The position numbers and the translations under genes were made by a program. Shown here piece by piece: positions 11,427-18,911 of a stretch of DNA of 64,000 nucleotides. The stretch lies in assembly GCF_013337685.1 (NCBI RefSeq), contig NZ_SUQN01000009.1, forward strand, positions 1 to 64,000, written 5' to 3'. Position 1 is the stretch's first letter; each line of letters begins with the position of its first letter. The notes below the pieces were generated by a model. It was not told the DNA's origin. It saw only the letters and a program-made list of their open reading frames with translations, and made no database searches. This stretch comes from Citrobacter gillenii (GTDB taxonomy: Bacteria; Pseudomonadota; Gammaproteobacteria; Enterobacterales; Enterobacteriaceae).

Positions 11427-13058
11427 GTGCTAACTCTGTTACACCTGCTTTCTGCCGTGGCGATGCTGGTTTGGGGTACCCATATCGTGCGTACCGGCGT
11501 GATGCGCGTCTTTGGCGCACGCCTGCGTACCGTGCTCAGCCGTAGCGTTGAAAAGAAGCCGCTCGCCTTTTGCGCGGGCATTGGCGTTACTGCTCTGGTG
11601 CAAAGCAGTAACGCCACCACCATGCTGGTGACGTCGTTTGTCGCCCAGGATCTGGTGGCGCTGACGCCTGCGCTGGTTATTGTGCTTGGTGCTGACGTCG
11701 GGACCGCGCTGATGGCGCGTATCCTGACCTTTGACCTCTCGTGGCTGTCGCCGCTGCTGATTTTCATTGGCGTTGTTTTCTTCCTCGGACGTAAGCAGTC
11801 CCGCGTTGGGCAACTGGGGCGCGTAGGCATCGGGCTGGGGCTCATTTTACTGGCGCTGGAGCTGATTGTGCAGGCGGTCACGCCGATCACTCAGGCCAAC
11901 GGGGTGCAGGTCATTTTTGCCTCGCTTACCGGCGATATCATGCTCGATGCGCTGATTGGCGCCATGTTCGCGATTATCAGTTACTCCAGCCTGGCGGCGG
12001 TCCTGCTGACGGCAACGCTGACAGCCGCGGGTATTATTTCGTTCCCGGTAGCGCTGTGTCTAGTGATTGGTGCGAACCTCGGCTCCGGCCTGCTGGCGAT
12101 GCTCAATAACAGTGCCGCCAACGCTGCCGCCCGCCGCGTGGCGCTCGGCAGCCTGTTGTTTAAGCTGGTGGGCAGCCTGATTATTCTGCCGTTTGTGCAT
12201 CCGCTGGCGAATCTGATGGATGAACTGCCGCTGCCAAAATCCGAACTGGTTATCTACTTCCACGTCTTCTACAACCTGGTGCGCTGCGTGGCGATGGTGC
12301 CGTTCGCCGAGCCGATGGCGCGCTTTTGCAAACGTATTATCCGCGATGAGCCGGAATTGGACGGCCATCTGAAGCCCAAGCATCTGGACGTCAGCGCACT
12401 CGATACCCCTACGCTCGCACTGGCGAATGCGGCTCGCGAAGCCCTGCGTATTGGTGACGCCATGGAGCAGATGATGGAAGGGCTGAAGCGGGTGATGCAC
12501 GGTGAGCCGCGCGAGGAAAAAGAGCTGCGCAGGATGGCCGACGATATCAACGTGCTGTACACCGCGATCAAACTTTACCTGGCGCGGATGCCAAAAGATG
12601 AGCTGGCGGAAGAGGAGTCAAAGCGCTGGGCGGAGATTATCGAGATGTCGCTCAACCTGGAGCAGGCTTCCGATATCGTCGAACGCATGGGGAGCGAGAT
12701 TGCCGATAAGTCGCTGGTCGCGCGCCGGGCCTTTTCTCTGGAAGGTCTGAAAGAGCTGGATGCGCTCTACGATCAGCTGCTCAACAACCTGAAGCTGGCG
12801 ATGTCAGTGTTCTTCTCTGGTGACGTGACCAGCGCCCGTCGACTGCGTCGCAGCAAACACCGTTTTCGTATTCTTAACCGTCGTTATTCGCACGCACACG
12901 TCGATCGCCTGCATCAGCAAAACGTGCAGAGCATCGAAACCAGTTCCCTGCACCTCGCGCTGTTAGGCGACATGCAGCGTCTGAACTCGTTATTTTGCTC
13001 CGTTGCCTACAGCGTGCTGGAGCAACCGGACGAAGACGACGAACGGGATGATTACTAA
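11427..13058 (+). CDS. yjbB: Na+/phosphate cotransporter-family inner membrane protein YjbB
   Basis: The 543-residue protein has the NptA/YjbB layout: an N-terminal half of about eight membrane segments (1-310) with two inverted Na/Pi-cotransporter repeats carrying QSSNATT (about 62-68) and the parallel GANLGSG stretch (about 215), then a soluble PhoU-like helical domain (about 340-530). In E. coli overproduced YjbB exports phosphate. The start is a GTG, 10 bases behind an aaggagaa ribosome-binding site. The tail is strongly acidic (DEDDERDDY). Confidence 0.93.
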   Translation: MLTLLHLLSAVAMLVWGTHIVRTGVMRVFGARLRTVLSRSVEKKPLAFCAGIGVTALVQSSNATTMLVTSFVAQDLVALTPALVIVLGADVGTALMARILTFDLSWLSPLLIFIGVVFFLGRKQSRVGQLGRVGIGLGLILLALELIVQAVTPITQANGVQVIFASLTGDIMLDALIGAMFAIISYSSLAAVLLTATLTAAGIISFPVALCLVIGANLGSGLLAMLNNSAANAAARRVALGSLLFKLVGSLIILPFVHPLANLMDELPLPKSELVIYFHVFYNLVRCVAMVPFAEPMARFCKRIIRDEPELDGHLKPKHLDVSALDTPTLALANAAREALRIGDAMEQMMEGLKRVMHGEPREEKELRRMADDINVLYTAIKLYLARMPKDELAEEESKRWAEIIEMSLNLEQASDIVERMGSEIADKSLVARRAFSLEGLKELDALYDQLLNNLKLAMSVFFSGDVTSARRLRRSKHRFRILNRRYSHAHVDRLHQQNVQSIETSSLHLALLGDMQRLNSLFCSVAYSVLEQPDEDDERDDY

Positions 13059-13076
13059 CGGGGACAGGTGAAATGT

Positions 13077-13172
13077 TGCCCGGTGGCGCTTACGCTTACC
13101 GGGCCTACGGATAACCGTCAATTTTGTCGTCAATCTTGTAGGCCGGATAAGGCGCAGCCGCCATCCGGCATC
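13077..13172. repeat. BIME between convergent yjbB and pepE
   Basis: Two inverted REP units (13077-13110 and 13137-13171) separated by about 26 bases. They lie between the ends of two convergent genes. Confidence 0.9.
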
Positions 13173-13186
13173 AGACAACAAATCCA

Positions 13187-13876
13187 CTAAAAGCAGTGGC
13201 CTGCTTCAACGGCAACCGCGTCTTCACCCGCTTTAAAGATATATGTGGTGTTCGGACCGCCAAGAACCGCCTGACCATCGCTCACCTTGATCCAGTTGCC
13301 TTCTGGCAGACCAATTACCGTCAGCTCTGGCGCAACCACCAGCAGCTCGCGAATACGCTGTTCACGCGTTTCGCCTTTGTGGCCTTCCGGCAACGCGTTG
13401 GTGAAGTGCGGGTTAATCTGCAGTGGGAACAGGCCCAGGGCATCAAAGCCTTTTGGATCGACAATCGGCATGTCGTTAGTGGTACGGATGGTTGGGCAGG
13501 CGAGGTTGGAACCTGCACTCCAGCCAATGTACAGCGCGCCGCGTTTGACCACGTCAACAATCGGCGCCAGCAGCCCGCGTTCGCGACTCTCTTTCAGCAA
13601 CTGGAAGGTGTTACCACCACCGACAATCACCACGTCTGCATTTTCAATTGCCGCCACCGGATCGGCAACGGTATGAATACCCGTGACGTCGACGCCCATG
13701 GGAGCAAAGACGGCGGCCGTTTTCGCCGTGTACTCATCCCAGGTTTGCGTCACGCCAGCAAACGGGATAAACACCGCAGTACGGCGACCGTTCAGTTGCT
13801 CAGCAATCAGCGGTAGCGCGTGTTCCATCCAGGCTTTGCCCGGCAGCGTCGAGTTACTCAATAAAAGCAGTTCCAT
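13187..13876 (-). CDS. pepE: Dipeptidase E (alpha-aspartyl dipeptidase)
   Basis: PepE is a cytoplasmic serine peptidase (family S51) that hydrolyses dipeptides with N-terminal aspartate. The catalytic serine lies in IGWSAGSN (about 120) and the likely histidine in INPHFTNA (about 157). Two adjacent ATGs occur; the second (13876) gives the 229 residues and MELLLLS start of E. coli PepE and is better spaced (5 bases) from ggag. It is convergent with yjbB. In E. coli the next gene upstream is rluF; here two toxin-antitoxin pairs intervene. Confidence 0.95.
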   Translation of the reverse strand: MELLLLSNSTLPGKAWMEHALPLIAEQLNGRRTAVFIPFAGVTQTWDEYTAKTAAVFAPMGVDVTGIHTVADPVAAIENADVVIVGGGNTFQLLKESRERGLLAPIVDVVKRGALYIGWSAGSNLACPTIRTTNDMPIVDPKGFDALGLFPLQINPHFTNALPEGHKGETREQRIRELLVVAPELTVIGLPEGNWIKVSDGQAVLGGPNTTYIFKAGEDAVAVEAGHCF

Positions 13877-13987
13877 CATTTCTCCATGTAATCAAAAAAT
13901 TACAAACCGCGGTCATGTTACCACCGTCAGTATAACGCCTCACTGATATGGCTCACGATGTTGGAAGGGGGGAGATAGAAGCAGGGG

Positions 13988-14266
13988 CTATTTTTTAAGT
14001 GTCAATTCAATACCGAGCGCCTTCATCACTGCAAGCGTAGTTTTCAGCGTTGGGTTACCTTTCTCACTAAAAGAGCGATAAAGTTGTTCGCGGGATAATC
14101 CCGTTTCTGCCGCGATGTTCGCCATTCCCTTAGCGCGAGCCACCACGCCCAGGGCTTTTGCAATGTACGCTGCATCGCCTGTTTCGAGGGCATCCGCCAT
14201 AAATACGGCAATTTCTTCATCATCAACCAGCGCAGTTGCGGGATCGTACCGAGTAAGTTTATTCAT
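13988..14266 (-). CDS. Antitoxin of an HI1420-like addiction module (HTH antidote)
   Basis: The 92-residue protein starts MNKLTRYDPATALVDDEEIA and has the 'addiction module antidote' pattern: FDPA-like start, acidic DDEE, GDAAYIAKALGVVARAKGM, then an Xre-type helix-turn-helix ending SREQLYRSFSEKGNPTLKTTL. It is the downstream gene of a toxin-first pair and overlaps the toxin by 8 bases, so the two are cotranscribed and translationally coupled. By family knowledge it neutralises the RelE/ParE-fold partner and probably represses their shared promoter. A longer in-frame ORF (to 14461) runs through the toxin gene and is not the real start. Confidence 0.85.
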   Translation of the reverse strand: MNKLTRYDPATALVDDEEIAVFMADALETGDAAYIAKALGVVARAKGMANIAAETGLSREQLYRSFSEKGNPTLKTTLAVMKALGIELTLKK

Positions 14267-14573
14267 GGTGGCGGATCTCTTGATAATCCAGTGAACGGGC
14301 GAGCATTTTTGCCATAGTGATATCGTTGGCTTGTGAGCTTTTATCGCCCCCACATAACAAAATGATGATGTGGCAGCCTTGCTGTTTAAAGTAAATCCTG
14401 TAACCAGGACCGTAGGAAATGCGCATTTCGCTGATGCCTTCTCCAACAGGTTTGACATCACCAGCTAAACCATTAGCCAAACGAAAAAGGCGTGTAGCAA
14501 TGAGCGTTTTAGCTCTCCTGTCCCGTAGGTTTTGCTCCCAACGCTGGAAAACCATTGTCTGAAGAATTTCCAT
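14259..14573 (-). CDS. RelE/ParE-superfamily toxin (HI1419-like addiction module killer)
   Basis: The 104-residue protein has the family features: basic RWEQNLRDRRAKTLIATRLFRLANGLAGD, then GEGISEMRISYGPGYRIYFKQQG and the C-terminal strand HIIILLCGGDKSSQANDI with following helix. This matches HigB-like killer proteins of the HI1419 family, which usually cleave mRNA at the ribosome; activity here is inferred. It comes first in the operon, with the antitoxin downstream and overlapping. A good sigma-70 promoter lies at 14589-14617. The gene pair is absent between pepE and rluF in E. coli K-12. Confidence 0.85.
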   Translation of the reverse strand: MEILQTMVFQRWEQNLRDRRAKTLIATRLFRLANGLAGDVKPVGEGISEMRISYGPGYRIYFKQQGCHIIILLCGGDKSSQANDITMAKMLARSLDYQEIRHHE

Positions 14574-14588
14574 GAGTACGTTCCATGT

Positions 14589-14617
14589 ATTTTATAAACT
14601 ACATTCTGAATTGACAA
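14589..14617 (-). promoter_or_regulatory. Sigma-70 promoter of the HI1419/HI1420-like pair
   Basis: Read on the minus strand: TTGTCA (14617-14612), a 17-base spacer and TAAAAT (14594-14589), placed 16 bases upstream of the toxin start. The surrounding AT-rich inverted sequence could hold the autoregulatory operator. Confidence 0.6.
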
Positions 14618-14825
14618 GTTGAGAGTGGATATTAAGTAAGTTTGTGATGCGGGCATACCTGGGTTGGAGGAAACAGGAAAGCGCCTCGCAGACTTTTTCT
14701 TCGGGGCGTGACAGGTCTGTGCAACCACCCTACTGTGACATGATGATTTGCTGGTCGGGGAATAGATAATGCTCGCTTATTACGCTAACCTTAGGTATGT
14801 CATGCGCATTACTATAGGGGTTATC

Positions 14826-15062
14826 ATGCGCACTGTATCTAAGGTAAAAAAATCAGTTAATGTCTCTCTGGCTCCAGAGATACTGGAAGAGGCACGTAAG
14901 CTTAAAATCAATCTGTCAGCTGTTTTAACCGAAGCCCTAATCGAAAAATTTCGTGAGAACAGACGCGAAGAATGGTTGCGGGATAATAAAAAATCGATAG
15001 AAGTATTAAATCAATGGGTGGAAGAAAACGGTTCGTTCAGTGATTTTCAAAGGACATTCTGA
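14826..15062 (+). CDS. ccdA: CcdA-like antitoxin
   Basis: The 78-residue protein starts MRTVSKVKKSVNVSLAPEIL. It has an N-terminal ribbon-helix-helix DNA-binding part (about 8-45) and an acidic, tryptophan-containing C-terminal tail (EEWLRDNKKSIEVLNQWVEENG) like the CcdA region that wraps CcdB. The start at 14826 is chosen because agggg lies 5 bases upstream; an in-frame ATG at 14769 would read through the likely operator, where tcatgcgca is directly repeated. Its stop overlaps the ccdB start (TGATG). This appears to be a chromosomal copy of the ccd module. Confidence 0.85.
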   Translation: MRTVSKVKKSVNVSLAPEILEEARKLKINLSAVLTEALIEKFRENRREEWLRDNKKSIEVLNQWVEENGSFSDFQRTF

Positions 15063-15379
15063 TGGAGCAGTATTGCGCTTATGAGAACACTGGAAGTGGA
15101 AAAGGTGTTTATCCGTTTTTAATTAGCTTACAGCATCCGGTGGCCGCTGTTTTGCGGCATGTACTGGTTGCACCCGTTATAGCGCTCAGTCAGTTCCCTG
15201 ACGAAGTACCTCCAGCTAAAATTTGTCCTGTTGTTAGTATTGGTGGGCAAGCCTATGTGGTGATGACGCACATGATGACAGGCATCCCTTTGAAAAATAT
15301 GGGTAACTGTGTGGGAGACCTGACCGCAAACAGGGCTGAACTTCGAGATGCAATTGATTTCCTGCTTAACGGTTATTAG
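15062..15379 (+). CDS. ccdB: CcdB-like toxin (gyrase-inhibitor family)
   Basis: The 105-residue protein follows CcdB along its length: YPFLISLQHPVA, an HVLVAPVIAL strand, ICPVVSIGGQAYVVMTHMMTGIP and a C-terminal helix NRAELRDAIDFLLNGY. F-plasmid CcdB poisons DNA gyrase with its last residues Trp99-Gly100-Ile101; here the end reads Asn-Gly-Tyr, so only the glycine is kept. Some chromosomal CcdB homologues also lack the Trp and their potency differs. It is coupled to ccdA by a TGATG overlap. Toxicity is unproven. Confidence 0.83.
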   Translation: MEQYCAYENTGSGKGVYPFLISLQHPVAAVLRHVLVAPVIALSQFPDEVPPAKICPVVSIGGQAYVVMTHMMTGIPLKNMGNCVGDLTANRAELRDAIDFLLNGY

Positions 15380-15491
15380 AGCGCCATGACGGGGCTGATT
15401 ATGTTGAAAGGCGTGACAGATCGCAAATAGTGTCGGGACTGGCGTTCACGATTATTTTTATCCCCCGCAAGGTAGGGTATATTTCGCTTTT

Positions 15492-15618
15492 AATACACAA
15501 GATCATTCAAGCTGTATCAAGGCGGCAAGGGAGCGAATCCCTGGGAGCATAGATTGCTATGTGACCTGGGGGAGTGAGAGCAGCCAACGCAGAAACAGCT
15601 TGAAGGATGAAGTGTATA
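15492..15618. repeat. ERIC (IRU) element in the 5' leader of rluF
   Basis: A 127-bp element, the canonical ERIC length, with terminal inverted repeats (AATACAC-type left end, GTGTATA right end). It has the usual core: aaggcggcaaggg, gaatccctgggagc, the central palindrome, ctgggggagtgag and agcagccaacgc. It ends one base before the rluF ribosome-binding site (aggag, 15620-15624), so it is transcribed as the rluF leader. Confidence 0.9.
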
Positions 15619-15629
15619 CAGGAGAAATT

Positions 15630-16505
15630 ATGCTGCCCGACTCATCCATCCGATTAAACAAATACATCAGTGAAAGCGGAATCTGCTCGCGTCGCGAAGC
15701 GGATCGCTTTATCGAACAAGGGAATGTCTTCCTGAATGGCAAACGCGCCACCATTGGCGATCAGGTGATGCCTGGCGACGTCGTGAAAGTGAACGGTCGG
15801 TTGATTGAGCCGCGTGAAGCGGAAGATCTGGTTTTTATCGCGCTGAACAAACCGGTCGGTATTGTCAGCACCACTGAAGATGGTGAGCGCGATAACATCG
15901 TTGATTTTGTTAACCACAGTAAGCGCGTGTTCCCGATTGGTCGTCTGGACAAAGATTCCCAAGGGCTGATCTTTCTCACTAACCACGGCGACCTGGTGAA
16001 TAAAATCCTGCGTGCCGGTAACGATCATGAGAAAGAGTATCTGGTGACGGTCGATAAACCCGTAACCGATGACTTTATTCGTGGCATGGGGGCGGGCGTC
16101 CCCATTCTCGGTACCGTCACCAAGAAATGTAAGGTCAGGAAAGAGGCTCCGTTTGTCTTCCGTATCACCCTGGTGCAGGGCCTGAACCGTCAGATCCGTC
16201 GGATGTGCGAACACTTTGGCTATGAAGTGGTAAAACTTGAACGTACGCGGATCATGAACATCGGCTTGTCTGGTTTGCCGCTGGGTGAATGGCGTGACCT
16301 GACCGATGATGAGCTGATCGATCTGTTCAAGCTGATTGAAAACTCTTCCTCGGAAGCGAAACCGAAGCCGAAAGCGAAGCCAAAAACTGCAGGCATTAAG
16401 CGCCCGGTGGTGAAAATCGAAAAAGCTGCTGAGAAAGAGAAAGCGCGCCCGGCATCCAACGGTAAACGTTTTGTTCAGCCGGGGCGTAAGAAGAAAGGGC
16501 GTTAA
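15630..16505 (+). CDS. rluF: 23S rRNA pseudouridine(2604) synthase
   Basis: RluF makes pseudouridine 2604 in 23S rRNA and also acts on tRNA-Tyr position 35 in E. coli. The 291-residue product has an N-terminal S4 RNA-binding domain (about 5-65), the RsuA/RluB-family catalytic motif [10 protein letters not shown] with the nucleophilic aspartate (about 107), and a lysine/proline-rich basic tail (about 240-291). The start at 15630 gives the E. coli N-terminus MLPDSS; the frame stays open upstream through the ERIC element, but that part is not expected to be translated. It is convergent with yjbD, overlapping it by 4 bases. Confidence 0.95.
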   Translation: MLPDSSIRLNKYISESGICSRREADRFIEQGNVFLNGKRATIGDQVMPGDVVKVNGRLIEPREAEDLVFIALNKPVGIVSTTEDGERDNIVDFVNHSKRVFPIGRLDKDSQGLIFLTNHGDLVNKILRAGNDHEKEYLVTVDKPVTDDFIRGMGAGVPILGTVTKKCKVRKEAPFVFRITLVQGLNRQIRRMCEHFGYEVVKLERTRIMNIGLSGLPLGEWRDLTDDELIDLFKLIENSSSEAKPKPKAKPKTAGIKRPVVKIEKAAEKEKARPASNGKRFVQPGRKKKGR

Positions 16506-16774
16506 CGTCTGCCGCGCGTTGGCGTATTCGCTGACCAGGAAAACGAGGATTCCGCATCCGGTTTATAAGCCTGCTTTTTCTTCAACTGGCGGGCTTTTTT
16601 AGCCTCAGCTTCGCGCTGTAGCATCAGCTTATCGATGTACTCTTTCTTAATGCTGTTGGTTTCCGCGTTGGTTAGCAGTCGACCGTGTGCAATACGCGCG
16701 CGGTCGAGCAGCGTTTTCAGTTCGCGCTGTTCGCGCTCGGTCATCTCTTTTTGGGTAATGCGGGGGAGTGCCAT
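16502..16774 (-). CDS. yjbD: DUF3811 family protein YjbD
   Basis: A 90-residue, highly charged, mostly helical protein matching E. coli YjbD in length and sequence (starts [19 protein letters not shown]). Lysine- and glutamate-rich segments (about 45-70) suggest a coiled or extended helix. Function is unknown. It overlaps the rluF 3' end in the opposite direction. Confidence 0.85.
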   Translation of the reverse strand: MALPRITQKEMTEREQRELKTLLDRARIAHGRLLTNAETNSIKKEYIDKLMLQREAEAKKARQLKKKQAYKPDAESSFSWSANTPTRGRR

Positions 16775-16839
16775 ACGGTTGCCCTCAGTTTGCCGATTAA
16801 CCCAGTGTACGGTAATCCTGGGCTGGCTGATAGCATCCA

Positions 16840-16876
16840 GACCGGGTAAGCATGCGTCACCCGGTACTTTTTTTTA
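16840..16876 (+). terminator. REP-like hairpin followed by a long T-run
   Basis: The arms accgggtaagc and gcgtcacccggt form a REP-like stem, directly followed by about nine T residues, the shape of a rightward terminator. It lies between yjbD and rtcR, both leftward genes, so it would stop rightward readthrough from rluF rather than rtcR transcripts. The T-run overlaps the rtcR stop region. Confidence 0.5.
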
Positions 16877-18460
16877 ATTTAATGATTGGCTACGGACGTT
16901 TTCCCAGCTCAGCCCAAAACGGGCCAGATATTTGCGCAGGCGGTCGGCGTCGTTAGGATTGGCTTTCTTCAGTCTGGAAACGGCAAACAGCTCGCGGCCC
17001 GCTTCAGACAACGATGCGCTGCGTCGGCAGACGTCGATCACCGTTTCTAACTGACGCTTATCAAACAGGTCAATGTCCAGATCGAATTCCGGCTGTGAAT
17101 CGGTGAGCTGCCAGCTTTCCTGCAATAACGCGATCTCCTCTTCGACCAGCGCGAGCGTGATGCGCCCCTGTTCGGCCAGCGTCGCCATGCGTGCAACGGA
17201 TGAACTCAGCTCGCGAAAGTTGCCGCGCCATAGCGCCTTTGGTGAACAGGCGAAAGCCAGATAGCGCTCGCGCGCTTCTTTATCAAAGCGAGTCTGCGCC
17301 TGTTTGAGGCTGGAAAAGCGCTGGAGCTCATACTCCACGTTGGGTGCGATATCTTCCCGCCGCTGCGCCAGACCGGGCAGGGCAAAGCGCCACATATTGA
17401 TGCGCGCGTAGAGATCTTCGCGAAAACGACCTTTTGCCACCCACTGCTGCATATCGCGATGCGTCCCGGCAATCAACTGGAAATCGCTGTGCACCTCTTT
17501 GTCGCCACCAAACGGAAAAAAGGTTTTTTCTTCAATCGCTTTCAGCAGCATAGCCTGCTCGTCCAGCCCCAGTTCGGCAATCTCATCGAGAAATAACACC
17601 CCACCGTCAGCCTCGCGCAACAGACCTGTGCGTGGCGTAAGTGCGCCGGTAAACGCGCCTTTGACGTGTCCGAATAATGTCGACATTGCGTTGTCACCGC
17701 GCAGGGTGGCGCAGTTAACCGCTACCAGTTTACCGGCCACCAGATGGCGTGACTGGCGTAGCTGAAAAATCCGTTTGGCGAGGAACGATTTCCCCGCACC
17801 GGTGGGACCTGTCAGTAGAATCGGATCGGTCGAGCGCAGCGCCACGCGCTCAATACGGTCGATGAGCGTATTAAACGTGGCATTACGGGTCTCAATACCG
17901 GCTTTCAGGAAGGAGACCGATTGCTGCTGCTCACGCTGAAAGCGGCTGGTTAGCGTGGTATAGCGGCTTAAATCGAGATCGATAACCGAGCAGACGCCTG
18001 CGGCGACGACCTCATCAGATGAACCTCGCGGTGCCGGGCTGGATTGCAAAAGGCTGGCCGGCAGATAGCGCGCCTCCGTCAGCAGGAACCAACAAATCTG
18101 CGCCACGTGTGTGCCGGTGGTGATATGCACCAGATACTCTTCGTTTTCAGTATCAAATGTGTAGTGGGTGGCGAAGTCGAGGAACGCGGCGTAAACCTCC
18201 TCAAAATCCCACGGGTCGTTAATGGTCACCGCATGCGGGCGCACCTCGGTATGAGGAGAGAGCAGGGCGACATCTTCAATCAGCCGCTGTGCCATGCTTT
18301 CGTCGCGCGGCTGGTGGAGCAGTTCCAGTCTGTCGATGGGGAAATCAGCCTGCTGGCACAGTCCAACCGTAGGGCGCCATTTCTTAAACCGATTCGCCCG
18401 TTTACCGCGCTTATCCAGCACCGTGCCCAGAACGCCAATCACCACCCGCCGCTTTTTCAT
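16874..18460 (-). CDS. rtcR: RtcR-family sigma-54 transcriptional activator
   Basis: The 528-residue protein has an N-terminal CARF-type sensor domain (about 1-180, with VVIGVLGTVLD and EYLVHITTGTHV), a central AAA+ domain with Walker A GPTGAGKS (about 215), the sigma-54 contact loop GAFTGA and Walker B GGVLFLDEIAEL, then a C-terminal DNA-binding region. RtcR normally activates the rtcBA RNA-repair operon; studies in Salmonella link its CARF domain to broken tRNA. Here it diverges from a sigma-54 promoter leading to a slipin and a nucleotidyltransferase gene, and no rtcA or rtcB is in the window. It may be a paralogue beside a separate rtc locus. Confidence 0.9.
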   Translation of the reverse strand: MKKRRVVIGVLGTVLDKRGKRANRFKKWRPTVGLCQQADFPIDRLELLHQPRDESMAQRLIEDVALLSPHTEVRPHAVTINDPWDFEEVYAAFLDFATHYTFDTENEEYLVHITTGTHVAQICWFLLTEARYLPASLLQSSPAPRGSSDEVVAAGVCSVIDLDLSRYTTLTSRFQREQQQSVSFLKAGIETRNATFNTLIDRIERVALRSTDPILLTGPTGAGKSFLAKRIFQLRQSRHLVAGKLVAVNCATLRGDNAMSTLFGHVKGAFTGALTPRTGLLREADGGVLFLDEIAELGLDEQAMLLKAIEEKTFFPFGGDKEVHSDFQLIAGTHRDMQQWVAKGRFREDLYARINMWRFALPGLAQRREDIAPNVEYELQRFSSLKQAQTRFDKEARERYLAFACSPKALWRGNFRELSSSVARMATLAEQGRITLALVEEEIALLQESWQLTDSQPEFDLDIDLFDKRQLETVIDVCRRSASLSEAGRELFAVSRLKKANPNDADRLRKYLARFGLSWENVRSQSLN

Positions 18461-18596
18461 GCTTTATCCATAAAGATAAATATCGATATTGGAAGATAAA
18501 AAAATCTCTGCGCAACGGCAATCATTAATCTGAGTGTTAAAAATAAAAACTATATTAATCAAAGCAATAAAAAATAAATTTGATGATTTTTCTTTC

Positions 18597-18613
18597 TGGC
18601 ACGCTTCTGGCAA
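18597..18613 (+). promoter_or_regulatory. Sigma-54 promoter of the slipin operon
   Basis: tGGcacgcttctgGCaa has the invariant GG-N10-GC spacing (GG 18598-18599, GC 18610-18611) and the strong -24 half TGGCACG. Transcription should start near 18622. The AT-rich stretch upstream (18520-18590) could bind IHF. A palindrome aatatcgatatt at about 18479-18490 is a candidate RtcR enhancer site. Confidence 0.8.
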
Positions 18614-18621
18614 TACCTGAT

Positions 18622-18905
18622 ACGTCAACAACGCTGAAAACGCAGGGGGTTAAACCCCGCCGGCACGTCAGGAACGGCACAGGCTGTTTTCCCGGGGTGT
18701 TCCGTCAGCCGATGACCACCAAGTGGGTTCGATTCCCAATTTCATCCTCCAAATGAAAACTGGTTGTTAATCATAGAAATAAAACGGGTTCGTGCGCAGT
18801 CAGCACCGCCCAAAACAGGCTGCCGGTAATGACGCCGTGCGACAGGCAAAAGGGAATTCCCCTGCCGCTTCGCCCCTGCACCCGCGCCTGACTCACAATA
18901 AGGAA
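18622..18905 (+). ncRNA. Structured leader, possible Y-RNA/tRNA-like noncoding RNA
   Basis: About 290 untranslated bases separate the sigma-54 promoter from the slipin gene and are unusually structured. There is a hairpin at 18642-18660. A T-arm-like element has stem tggg 18724-18727 and ccca 18735-18738 with the canonical seven-base loop ttcgatt. A hairpin follows at 18740-18758. A regular stem-loop at 18791-18841 has paired blocks cgtgcg, gtca and accg. In Salmonella, RtcR-driven operons carry Y RNAs with tRNA-like domains. That parallel is my inference; I cannot fix the ends and it may be only a structured 5' UTR. Confidence 0.45.
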
Positions 18906-18911
18906 TAAAAA

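Noticed and set aside
13988-14461. 157-residue version of the HI1420-like antitoxin
   Set aside because: The extra N-terminus runs through the toxin gene in another frame; the family start MNKLTRYDP at 14266 fits better.
18715-18755. A true tRNA gene
   Set aside because: Only the T-arm-like hairpin fits; no matching acceptor, D-arm and anticodon arm could be laid out around it.
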